From: Oxalobacteraceae bacterium OTU3CAMAD1
Lineage (GTDB): Bacteria > Pseudomonadota > Gammaproteobacteria > Burkholderiales > Burkholderiaceae_D
Reading direction: 5' to 3'
Assembly: GCA_024123915.1 (NCBI GenBank)
Contig: CP099650.1
Location: 2,914,001-2,978,000, forward strand
Length of the DNA: 64,000 nucleotides
Made by a program: the position numbers and the translations under genes. Below, piece by piece: positions 54,440 to 61,859 of this stretch. Numbering within the stretch: position 1 is the stretch's first letter; the number at the start of each line of letters is the position of its first letter. The notes under the pieces were generated by a model. That model had not been told where the DNA came from and made no database searches. It saw only the letters and a program-made list of their open reading frames with translations.

Positions 54440-55066
54440 CAGAAGGATAAATCGACCAGCCCCCCGGCGAAAGCCAAGACGCCACAGTTGCGCGCCACGC
54501 AGGCCCGCAAGGAAGTGACGCACGAGCGCATCGTGGAAGTCGCTTCGCGGGCGATCCGCCGCAGCGGCTACGACGGCACCGGCGTGGCGGATATCATGAA
54601 GGAAGCCGGGCTGACGCACGGCGGCTTCTACGCGCACTTCGCCTCGCGCGAAGCGCTGCTGGCCGAAGCGGCAGACCGCGCGCGCGCTGAAGCCCTGGCC
54701 TGGACGGACCAGCTGTTGAAAGCCGCGCCGGAGGGGCAGGCCTTGCAGTCGCTGGCGGAAGCCTATTTGTCGGACGAGCATTTGAACGGCGTCGAACGCG
54801 GTTGCGCGGTCTCCGCGCTGGGATCGGAGATGCACCGCCAGGCGCCGGAAGTGCGGCACGTGGCCACGCGCCACATCCAGCAGTTGATCGATATCGTGGC
54901 GCGCGAAATACCGGAAGGCGGCGATCGCAGCGCGCACGACGAGGCGATGGTGAGGATCAGCACGATGGTCGGCACGGTGGTGCTGGCCAGGGCGGTGGAC
55001 GATCCGGCGCTGGCGAAATCACTGCGCGAAGCGGCGCTCAAGTATTTTTCACCGGTGGGCGATTAA
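54437..55066 (+). CDS. TetR/AcrR family repressor
   Basis: 209 aa. After a basic tail the TetR HTH (about 22-68) reads THERIVEVASRAIRRSGYDGTGVADIMKEAGLTHGGFYAHFASREALL, with the typical GGFYxHF. The C-terminal ligand domain has GCAVSALGSEMHR, as in regulators of xenobiotic-inducible SDR genes. ATG 54437 is chosen over 54425 because the earlier codons are the operator itself. It is followed by a terminator and an SDR-oxidoreductase operon with the same operator. Confidence 0.9.
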   Translation: MQKDKSTSPPAKAKTPQLRATQARKEVTHERIVEVASRAIRRSGYDGTGVADIMKEAGLTHGGFYAHFASREALLAEAADRARAEALAWTDQLLKAAPEGQALQSLAEAYLSDEHLNGVERGCAVSALGSEMHRQAPEVRHVATRHIQQLIDIVAREIPEGGDRSAHDEAMVRISTMVGTVVLARAVDDPALAKSLREAALKYFSPVGD

Positions 55067-55084
55067 AGGTTGCCCACCAGGCGG

Positions 55085-55107
55085 CGGCCGTCCCGGCCGT
55101 TTTTTTT
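55085..55107 (+). terminator. tetR terminator
   Basis: CGGCCG-TCC-CGGCCG stem-loop followed directly by eight T, 18 bases after the tetR stop and 10 bases before operator copy 4. The stem is short but GC-only. Confidence 0.8.
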
Positions 55108-55116
55108 AAACCATAA

Positions 55117-55132
55117 TATGATGATCGTCATA
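55117..55132. promoter_or_regulatory. TetR-type operator, copy 4 (before SDR)
   Basis: TATGATGATCGTCATA, identical to copies 1 and 2, 52 bases before the SDR ATG. TATGAT may again be the -10; I see no good -35 at 17 bases. Confidence 0.75.
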
Positions 55133-55183
55133 TTTTATTTTAGTACCAACTCCCGCGAATGGGATCACAATGAGGGCATCACC

Positions 55184-56029
55184 ATGAACAATAAGATTGC
55201 AATCGTTACCGGCGCCTCGTCGGGAATCGGCGAGGCAACGGCCGAGTTGCTGGCCCAAGCCGGTTATACGGTCTACGGCACCAGCCGCAAAGGCACATCG
55301 ACATCGCAGCGCGGCTTCGAGATGCTGGCGCTGGACGTCACCAGCGACGAATCGGTGGCGGACCTGGTGGCCGAGGTGATGCGCCGCCACGGCCGCATCG
55401 ACCTGCTGGTCAACAACGCCGGTTTCGGCGTGGCGCCGGCGGCGGCTCAGGAGAGCAGCATGGCGCAGGCGCAGGCCATCTTCGACACGAACTTCTTCGG
55501 CCTGGTGCGGATGACGCGCGCGGTGTTGCCGCACATGCGCCGGCAGCGCGAGGGGCGCATCCTGAATATCAGTTCCGTGCTCGGACTCGTGGCGATACCG
55601 TATGCGGCGCTGTACTGCGCCACCAAGCACGCGGTCGAAGCCTATTCGGAGTCGATGGACCAGGAGTTGCGCACCCAGGGTGTGCGGGTCTCGCTGATCG
55701 AGCCGGCGTACGTGAATACGCCGTTCGACGCCAACCAGTTGCAGGCCGACGCCCAACTGCCGGAGTACCGCGCGCTGCGCGCCTCGCTGGCGGACTTCGT
55801 GAAGGAATCGATGGCGAAGTCCGACCGTCCGCAGGTGGTGGCCGAGACGGTGCTGAAGGCGGCGCGCGACGCGCGTCCGAAGGTGCGCTACACGGCTGGC
55901 GCGGTGGCCGGGCGTTTGCGGGCGTTGCGCCGGTTCGCGCCGGCCGCGCTGGTGGAGGCGGCCATCCGCAAGGATATGAAGCTCGACTCGCAGCCGCCGG
56001 TCGGCCCCGTCGCCGCCGTGCTGGAATAA
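55184..56029 (+). CDS. SDR family oxidoreductase (TetR-controlled)
   Basis: 281 aa classical SDR: TGASSGIG at residues 9-16, NNAGFGV near 80, catalytic Ser in ISSVLGL and Tyr-x3-Lys in YCATK (about 148). A longer C-terminal tail (RRFAPAALVEAAIRKDMKL) is typical of the subgroup found beside TetR genes. Substrate is unknown. GAGG lies upstream of the ATG. It is 21 bases before an NADP-dependent oxidoreductase gene; the two form an operon behind operator copy 4. Confidence 0.9.
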   Translation: MNNKIAIVTGASSGIGEATAELLAQAGYTVYGTSRKGTSTSQRGFEMLALDVTSDESVADLVAEVMRRHGRIDLLVNNAGFGVAPAAAQESSMAQAQAIFDTNFFGLVRMTRAVLPHMRRQREGRILNISSVLGLVAIPYAALYCATKHAVEAYSESMDQELRTQGVRVSLIEPAYVNTPFDANQLQADAQLPEYRALRASLADFVKESMAKSDRPQVVAETVLKAARDARPKVRYTAGAVAGRLRALRRFAPAALVEAAIRKDMKLDSQPPVGPVAAVLE

Positions 56030-56050
56030 GAACGATCACCGGAGAGAGAC

Positions 56051-57052
56051 ATGAAGGCATTTATTATTGACCGTTACGGCAAAGCCGATGTCGTGCGCGC
56101 CAGCGAGATGCCAGAGCCCGAGCTGCGCGCCGACGACGTGCTGGTGCAGATCCACGCGGCCAGCGTCAATCCGCTGGACCTGAAAATCCGCGACGGAGCA
56201 TTCAAGCTGCTGCTGCCATATCGCCTGCCGCTCATCCTGGGCAACGACATGGCCGGCGTGGTGGTGCGCGTGGGTGCTGGCGTGCGCCGCTTCAACGTCG
56301 GCGACGAGGTGTATGCGCGGCCCGACGACGACCGTATCGGCACGTTCGCCGAATTCATCACGATCAAGGAGGACTCGCTGGCGCTCAAGCCGAAGACCTT
56401 GACGATGGAGCAGGCTGCGGCGATGCCGCTGGTGGCCCTGACGGCGTGGCAGGCGCTGGTCGAAAAAGGCCGGCTGAAAAAGGGCCAGAAGGTACTGATA
56501 CACGCCGGCACCGGCGGTGTGGGGACGGTCGCCATCCAGCTGGCCAAGCATCTGGGCGCCACCGTCGCCACGACCGCCAGCGCGGCCAACGCGCCCATGC
56601 TGAAACAGCTGGGCGCCGACATCGTCATCGACTACAAGAAGGACGATTTCGCGCTGCGGCTGCGCGACTACGATCTGGTGCTCGATTCGCAGGGCGGCGT
56701 GACGCAGAAAAAATCGTTGAGCGTGCTCAAACCGGGCGGCAAAGTCATTGGTATCGCCGGCCCGCCGGACCCGGACTTCGCCAAGGCGCACGGCGTGAAC
56801 GCGCTGGTGGGGCTGGTCATGCGCATGCTCAGTTACGGCATCCGCAGCAAGGCCAAGGCGGCCGGCGTCAGCTACTCCTTCCTGTTCATGCGCGCCAGCG
56901 GCGAGCAGCTGCGGCAGATCGCGGACCTGATCGACGCCGGCGCCATCCGCCCGGTGGTCGACCGGGTGTTCCCGTTCGACGAGACCAAGGAGGCGCTGGC
57001 CTACGTCGAAACCGGCCGGTCGAAGGGCAAGGTCGTCATCAAAATACGATGA
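56051..57052 (+). CDS. Quinone-oxidoreductase-like MDR (NADP-dependent)
   Basis: 333 aa. MDR pattern without the zinc cysteines: MKAFIIDRYGKADVV, ASVNPLDLKIRDG, LGNDMAGVVVRVGAGV, then the NADPH motif HAGTGGVGTVAIQLAKHLGA (about 156-175). This is the QOR/zeta-crystallin branch that reduces quinones or enones. It ends FETG-like YVETGRSKGKVVIKI. It is the second gene of the TetR-controlled operon; palindromic copy 5 follows. Confidence 0.9.
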   Translation: MKAFIIDRYGKADVVRASEMPEPELRADDVLVQIHAASVNPLDLKIRDGAFKLLLPYRLPLILGNDMAGVVVRVGAGVRRFNVGDEVYARPDDDRIGTFAEFITIKEDSLALKPKTLTMEQAAAMPLVALTAWQALVEKGRLKKGQKVLIHAGTGGVGTVAIQLAKHLGATVATTASAANAPMLKQLGADIVIDYKKDDFALRLRDYDLVLDSQGGVTQKKSLSVLKPGGKVIGIAGPPDPDFAKAHGVNALVGLVMRMLSYGIRSKAKAAGVSYSFLFMRASGEQLRQIADLIDAGAIRPVVDRVFPFDETKEALAYVETGRSKGKVVIKIR

Positions 57053-57086
57053 TACCAATGCTGCATTGCCCGATCCGTTGCGGAGC

Positions 57087-57184
57087 CACGTAGGGCGGAT
57101 TAGCGAAGCGTAATCGGCCATCGGCGAGCCGCCGACGGCGCATGGATGGCCGATTACGGCGTTCCGCCTAATCCGCCCCACGTG
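57087..57184. repeat. CACGTAGGGCGG palindromic element, copy 5 (arm order B-A)
   Basis: 98 bases between the convergent oxidoreductase and MFS genes. The left arm is type B and the right is type A. The right end touches the MFS stop codon region (3 bases away). Confidence 0.9.
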
Positions 57185-57186
57185 AT

Positions 57187-58518
57187 TTACCTCAGTTTAA
57201 GGGGTTCGGAGATCGTCAACACCACCAGGAAGGTGAGGCACGATATCGCGGCCATGAAGCCGAACACATAGTCCCAGCCCAGGCTATCGAGCAGCATGCC
57301 GACGATCCACGGCGTGGCCGCGCCGCCCAGTTGTCCGCCCATGTTCACCACCGCGTTCGCGGTGGGGAATTTCTCCTTCGAGACGAACGCCATCGGATAC
57401 ACCATGTACGCCGAGTAGCCGATGCTCAGCAAGATGCCGGTCAGGAACAGCAGGAAACCGTAGGTGACCGGGTCGGCCGGCGCGTTGATCAGCACATACA
57501 TCATGACGGCGGTGGACGCCGCCGAAATCAGCATGCCCGGTTTGCGGCGTTTATCGAGCACCCGGTCGGCGAACAGGCCGCCGAGGATGTTGCCGACCAC
57601 CGCGCCCACCCACGGGGCCGCCGCGACAAAGCCCATATTCATCACCGAGAAATTCTTCACCGTCAGCAGATAGGTCGGTATCCATGCCAGCAGCACACTG
57701 GAGATGCCCAGCTGGCAGCAGTAACCCAGCGCGCAGCCGATGATGTTCCACGATTTGAGCACGCCGCCGGTGGTGTCCAACACCTTTTCGTCGCGCACGC
57801 GTATCAGTTTGTCGAGCCATGGAATCGGTCTGGAAGCGGCGCCCTGGCTGCGGCTATTTTTGCCGCCACCGTCCTCGGTGATGCGCGCCAGCTCCGCGCT
57901 GTTGACGAAGCGGCTCTCCGACGGCTGGTTGGCGACCAAAAAATACCACAGCACCGACAGCAGAATGCCGGGAATGGCGAACAGGATGAACACTTCCTTC
58001 CAGCCCCACGCGGCGATGATGGCGGCGCCGAGGATGGGCGTGATCACCGGCCCGAATTTAACCGACGACAGGAAGATGCCGGTGGCCGTGCCTTTTTCAC
58101 GCGCGGGGAACCAGTTGTTGATGGTGGAGGTGACGCCGATCGGCAGCGGTCCCTCCGCCACGCCCAGCGCAAGGCGGCACACCTTCAATGCCAGCAGCGA
58201 GCTGACCATGCCGGTCAGGCCGGTGGCGATCGACGTCAATATCATCGAGATCGTGAACACCTTGCGGATGCCGAAGCGCGACAGCAGCCAGGCCGACGGC
58301 AGCTGCGCCAGTCCGTAGGCGATCAGGAACAGGCTGACCAGGCCACCCGCCTCGGTATTGGTCATCGCGAACTCCTTGCGCAGGAACGGCAGCGCGACGC
58401 CAAGATTGGCGCGGTCGGCGGCGGCGATGGTGTAGATGACGAAGAACAGCGCGGCGACGAACCAGCGGTATTTCGTTGGCCGAGCGGTGTCCTCCACCGT
58501 AATGGATTTGCTATGCAT
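57187..58518 (-). CDS. MFS transporter, anion:cation symporter (ACS) family
   Basis: 443 aa, 12 transmembrane helices. DRANLGVALPFLRKEFAMTN after the first helix and GVAEGPLPIGVTSTINNWFP around helix 4 match the ACS family that imports hexuronates, glucarate, galactonate or aromatic acids. It lies 42 bases downstream of the RraA-family gene on the same strand and is divergent from a LysR gene, so it probably imports the acid whose breakdown ends in the RraA-type aldolase. Confidence 0.9.
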   Translation of the reverse strand: MHSKSITVEDTARPTKYRWFVAALFFVIYTIAAADRANLGVALPFLRKEFAMTNTEAGGLVSLFLIAYGLAQLPSAWLLSRFGIRKVFTISMILTSIATGLTGMVSSLLALKVCRLALGVAEGPLPIGVTSTINNWFPAREKGTATGIFLSSVKFGPVITPILGAAIIAAWGWKEVFILFAIPGILLSVLWYFLVANQPSESRFVNSAELARITEDGGGKNSRSQGAASRPIPWLDKLIRVRDEKVLDTTGGVLKSWNIIGCALGYCCQLGISSVLLAWIPTYLLTVKNFSVMNMGFVAAAPWVGAVVGNILGGLFADRVLDKRRKPGMLISAASTAVMMYVLINAPADPVTYGFLLFLTGILLSIGYSAYMVYPMAFVSKEKFPTANAVVNMGGQLGGAATPWIVGMLLDSLGWDYVFGFMAAISCLTFLVVLTISEPLKLR

Positions 58519-58560
58519 GATGTCTCCTGGTTTTGTGTTTTTTGGGGATTGCGCTATGGG

Positions 58561-59205
58561 TTAGCGCAGATTCAGGCGCTGCAACGTCTCGGCCAGGTCC
58601 AGCAGATCGACGGTCGTGGCGCCGTTTCTGATCTGCTCGCGGTAGGCCGCTTCCTTCTCTTCGCGGGCGCGGCCCGCCGCCAGCACCGCGTCGGCTTCTT
58701 CGCGCGCCACGACCACCAGGCCGTCCTGGTCGCCGATGACGATGTCGCCGGGTTGGATTTGCACGTCGCCGATGATCACGGGGACATTGATGCGGCCCGG
58801 CTGATGCTTGCCCGTGCCCTTGATCGACAGACCGCGCGCGAAGACGGGAAAGCCCGCCGCGATGATGGCGGCGGCGTCGCGCACGGCGCCGTTGATGACC
58901 AATCCGGCAAGGCCCATCTTCATGGCCTGTTCGGTGAAGACGTCGCCCCACACGCCGGCTTCGAGGAAGCCCTTGGCGTCGACCACCAGCACGTCGCCCG
59001 GCCGTGCCTTGAGCATGGCGTAGTGCAGCATCAGGTTGTCGGCGGGACGGGCGTCCACCGTGAAGGCCGGGCCGGCGACGCGCATGGCGGCGTCGATGGG
59101 TTTCATGCCGCTGTCGAGGGCGCCTTTGCCGCCTTGGGCTTCGTGCACGGTGGCGGCGCCGAGTTCGCGCAATCCGCGCAGGGTATCGGGACTGGTCGGG
59201 TTCAT
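58561..59205 (-). CDS. RraA-like protein (4-hydroxy-4-methyl-2-oxoglutarate / oxoadipate aldolase type)
   Basis: 214 aa. The family's substrate and metal residues appear in INGAVRDAAAI (Arg-Asp pair, about 105-114) and in the phosphate-binding-like MLKARPGDVLVVD; it ends DLLDLAETLQRLNLR. Aldolase-type members split hydroxy-oxo-diacids to pyruvate in gallate or protocatechuate 4,5-cleavage, while RraA proper inhibits RNase E. The partnership with an organic-acid MFS favours the aldolase. AAGGAG precedes the ATG. Confidence 0.88.
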   Translation of the reverse strand: MNPTSPDTLRGLRELGAATVHEAQGGKGALDSGMKPIDAAMRVAGPAFTVDARPADNLMLHYAMLKARPGDVLVVDAKGFLEAGVWGDVFTEQAMKMGLAGLVINGAVRDAAAIIAAGFPVFARGLSIKGTGKHQPGRINVPVIIGDVQIQPGDIVIGDQDGLVVVAREEADAVLAAGRAREEKEAAYREQIRNGATTVDLLDLAETLQRLNLR

Positions 59206-59272
59206 GGGGTGTCTCCTTGTGGTTATGGTTGTGTTGACCTTGCAAGGAGTTTTATATAAAGTGATTTAGATA

Positions 59273-59290
59273 TCAAACATCGATTTTTGA
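59273..59290. promoter_or_regulatory. Possible LysR operator before rraA-like / lysR
   Basis: Inverted repeat TCAAA (59273-59277) / TTTGA (59286-59290) with an 8-base spacer in the 102-base divergent gap. The spacing is not the usual N11, so this is a weak candidate. Confidence 0.25.
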
Positions 59291-59307
59291 GCCTTGGATC
59301 AAAAAAA

Positions 59308-60210
59308 ATGAATATGACCCTGAAGACGATGCGCTACTTTTGCGAGGTGGTGGAGGCGGGCAGCGCGGCCAACGCTGCCGAGCGACTGTTCGTTGCGCCG
59401 ACCGCCATCAGCATGCAGCTGGCGCAATTGGAGTCGCAGTTGGGGGGAGAGTTGTTCGACCGCTCGCGGCGGCCGATGGCGCTGACGGACCTCGGTAAGT
59501 TCTTCTATCCGCGCGCGAAAGAGCTGCTGCTGCAGATGTCGCGGCTCGATAGCGAGGCGCGCGGCATCGCCAGCGGCAGTGGTGGTTCGCTCTCGATCGG
59601 TTTCACGCGTTCGTCCACGTTCTCGCTACTGCCGCGCGTGATACGCCGGTTCCGCGCCGCCTATCCGGAGGTGCAGCTCGATCTGGTGGAGGCCTTGTCC
59701 GAATACCAGCCGGCGCAACTGCGGCAAAACCGCATCGATGTCGGATTGTCGCGTTTCATCGGCGACTTCGAGGCGCCGGACGATTTGACGCACGCGGTCA
59801 AGCTGGATGATCCGCTGGTGGCGGCGCTGCCGATCCACCATCCGTTGGCGCGGCGCAAATCGGTGACGGCGGCGGCGCTGGCCGAGGTGCCGTTCATCCT
59901 GTATCCGAAAGATCCGCTCAGCCCCTTCGGGCAGCAGATCGTGGCGATATTGAAGGCCGCCGGCGGCGCCGAGCCAACGGTGGCGCATGGCGCGGTGGAG
60001 ATTTACACGGCGCTGGCGCTGGTGAGCGCGGGGCTGGGCGCGACCTTGGTGGGGCGTTCGATCGCCGACAATAAGCGCAACGACGTCGCCTTCATACCGG
60101 TGCGCGATATCCACGCCAGCACCACCGTGGTGGCGGTCACGCGCAACAACGAAAGCAGCAAGCTGGTGGCCGCCTTCCTGGACATCGTCCGCGAGAGCGA
60201 AAGTCCGTAG
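59308..60210 (+). CDS. LysR family transcriptional regulator (divergent to rraA-like/MFS)
   Basis: 300 aa. The HTH reads MRYFCEVVEAGSAANAAERLFVAPTAISMQLAQLESQLG (about 6-45, in parts), followed by a CbnR/BenM-like effector domain with LSIGFTRSSTFSLLPRVIRRFRAAYPEV and LGATLVGRS. Its divergence from rraA-like/MFS suggests control of these by an organic or aromatic acid. The gene ends 20 bases short of a fragment of a usp gene on the other strand. Confidence 0.9.
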   Translation: MNMTLKTMRYFCEVVEAGSAANAAERLFVAPTAISMQLAQLESQLGGELFDRSRRPMALTDLGKFFYPRAKELLLQMSRLDSEARGIASGSGGSLSIGFTRSSTFSLLPRVIRRFRAAYPEVQLDLVEALSEYQPAQLRQNRIDVGLSRFIGDFEAPDDLTHAVKLDDPLVAALPIHHPLARRKSVTAAALAEVPFILYPKDPLSPFGQQIVAILKAAGGAEPTVAHGAVEIYTALALVSAGLGATLVGRSIADNKRNDVAFIPVRDIHASTTVVAVTRNNESSKLVAAFLDIVRESESP

Positions 60211-60230
60211 GCGGCGGGTTCCGTGCGGAT

Positions 60231-60269
60231 GGAGCGGTCTATGTGGACCAGGATGGTTTTATAAGACAT
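60231..60269 (-). pseudogene. 5' stub of a universal stress protein (UspA family) gene
   Basis: On the minus strand, 8 bases after the fnr stop, GAGGCGGC-ATG opens MSYKTILVHIDRS, the standard N-terminus of UspA proteins. After about 13 codons the family sequence stops and the frame runs antisense into the lysR gene. The ribosome-binding site and start are intact, so a short useless peptide may still be made. A deletion joining fnr-usp to the LysR locus would explain it. Confidence 0.7.
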
Positions 60270-60277
60270 GCCGCCTC

Positions 60278-61024
60278 CTATGAAGAAATAGCGATCGCCC
60301 GCAGCGCATCGGCATCGAGTAACTCGATGCGGCGGTTCTGGACTTCCAGCAGGCCGGCCGCGCGAAACTGCGTCAGTTGACGGCTCACGCTTTCCAGCGC
60401 GAGCCCGAGGTGGGATGCGATGTCGTCGCGCGACATGCGCAGTTCGAACGCCGGCGCCGGTGGCGCCGGCGCTTGGTGGCTGGACGCCAGGTCCATTAAA
60501 AAAGCGGCCAGCCGCTGCGGCGCCTTGGCGTTACCGAGCAATAGCATGTTGGTTTGCTGGCGTGCCAGCTCGGTGCCGAACAGCGCGTGAAAACGCAGCA
60601 GCAGCGTGCTGCGCTGCTGTATCAGGCTGGTGAGCATCGCGTACGAGATCGCGCACACCGTGCTGTCGCACAGCGCGACGGCGTCGCAGCAGTAAGCGTG
60701 CGACGACAGCGCGTCCAGACCGAGCAATTGTCCCGGCAGGTAAAAACCGAGCACCTGCGGGCGGCCATCCGGCATCGGCCGTTCGGTTTTGATCTGGCCG
60801 CTTGATACGATATATAGATGTTCGAGCGGCATGCCGCGCCGATAAAGCCGTTCGTGCCGCTTGAGGTGTTGGCGGCGCGCGACCGTGTGTTCAAAGCTGT
60901 GCAGTTCCGAGGAATCGAGACCAGCCGGCAGGCAATGCTCGCGTGTGGGACATTCGCGGCAGGTGGAAGACAAGCCAGTGCTGGTCTGTTCGGAGCGGGG
61001 TACGGCTGAGGTGGACGGCAACAT
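60278..61024 (-). CDS. fnr: FNR-type oxygen-sensing Crp/Fnr regulator
   Basis: 248 aa. The N-terminal TCRECPTREHC has cysteines 22, 25 and 31 (CX2CX5C, as in FNR), and a fourth ligand is available in HAYCCDAVALC. The [4Fe-4S] cluster should make it active without oxygen. The C-terminal HTH has SRDDIASHLGLALESVSRQLTQF with the E-x2-SR of FNR, reading TTGAT-N4-ATCAA. ATG 61024 is chosen because the frame upstream offers only TTG. An FNR box lies 56 bases upstream. Confidence 0.92.
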   Translation of the reverse strand: MLPSTSAVPRSEQTSTGLSSTCRECPTREHCLPAGLDSSELHSFEHTVARRQHLKRHERLYRRGMPLEHLYIVSSGQIKTERPMPDGRPQVLGFYLPGQLLGLDALSSHAYCCDAVALCDSTVCAISYAMLTSLIQQRSTLLLRFHALFGTELARQQTNMLLLGNAKAPQRLAAFLMDLASSHQAPAPPAPAFELRMSRDDIASHLGLALESVSRQLTQFRAAGLLEVQNRRIELLDADALRAIAISS

Positions 61025-61079
61025 AGCTAGGATCTGAGGCAAGGTATGGGTAGCCTAGCAAGTCTCAAATCAAAAAAAA

Positions 61080-61093
61080 TTGATCTGCGTCAA
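61080..61093 (-). promoter_or_regulatory. FNR box upstream of fnr
   Basis: On the minus strand TTGACGCAGATCAA, 9 of 10 consensus positions of TTGAT-N4-ATCAA. Its ATCAA half also faces a TTGAT half across six T on the far side (61069-61084), a second overlapping dyad. It points to autoregulation. Confidence 0.65.
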
Positions 61094-61114
61094 ATTCCTC
61101 CCCCTTCGCACACG

Positions 61115-61831
61115 CTAAATCATACGCCGCACCAGCAGATCGCGGATTTCGCTGATCGCGGCCGCCGGATTGAGTTCCTTCGGACAGACGTCGGTGCAGT
61201 TCATGATCGTGCGGCAGCGGAACAGGCGGTAGGCGTCGCTCAGGTCATCGAGCCGTTCCGACGGGATGCTGTCGCGCGTGTCGGCGATGAAGCGGTAGGC
61301 CTGCAGCAGCCCGGCCGGGCCGACGAAACGGTCCGGATTCCACCAGAAGGTGGGGCAGGCGGTGGAGCAGCAGGCGCACAGGATGCACTCGTACAATCCG
61401 TTGAGTTTTTCGCGGTCTTCAGGCGACTGCAAGCGCTCGCGATCGGTTGGCGGATCGTGATTGACCAGGTAGGGCTTGATCGAGTGGTACTGCTTCCAGA
61501 ATTCGCTCAGATCGACGATCAGGTCCCGCACCACCGGCACGCCCGGCAGCGGCCGCAGCACGATGGGCTGGCGCGTCGTCGCGATCGGCGCCACGCAGGC
61601 CAGGCCGTTCTTGCCGTTGATGTTCATCGCGTCCGAGCCGCATACGCCCTCGCGGCAGGAGCGCCGGAACGACAGGCTGTCGTCGATGTCGCTTTTGATC
61701 TGCATGAGCAGGTCGAGCACCATCGTGCCCTTGTAGCCGGCCTGCACAGTGTAGTCCTGCATGCGCGGCGGCTCTCCGGTGTCCGGGTCGTAGCGGTAGA
61801 TTTTCAGGTGCACGGGACCGTTTTGTGCCAT
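61115..61831 (-). CDS. sdhB: Succinate dehydrogenase iron-sulfur subunit, orphan copy
   Basis: 238 aa. [2Fe-2S] ligands are in CREGVCGSDAMNINGKNGLAC (third ligand Asp, as in E. coli SdhB). [4Fe-4S]/[3Fe-4S] ligands are in CILCACCSTACP and CRTIMNCTDVCPKELNP. All cluster residues are intact, so the protein could function. No sdhC, sdhD or sdhA is adjacent: an SDR gene is upstream and fnr downstream. It may be a second copy or belong to a split operon. Confidence 0.93.
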   Translation of the reverse strand: MAQNGPVHLKIYRYDPDTGEPPRMQDYTVQAGYKGTMVLDLLMQIKSDIDDSLSFRRSCREGVCGSDAMNINGKNGLACVAPIATTRQPIVLRPLPGVPVVRDLIVDLSEFWKQYHSIKPYLVNHDPPTDRERLQSPEDREKLNGLYECILCACCSTACPTFWWNPDRFVGPAGLLQAYRFIADTRDSIPSERLDDLSDAYRLFRCRTIMNCTDVCPKELNPAAAISEIRDLLVRRMI

Positions 61832-61859
61832 ATTTTTTCTCCTATCTCAACCAGGGATG

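Noticed and set aside
57331..59259. Plus-strand frame of 642 codons opposite the MFS and RraA-like genes
   Set aside because: Crosses two real genes in antisense.
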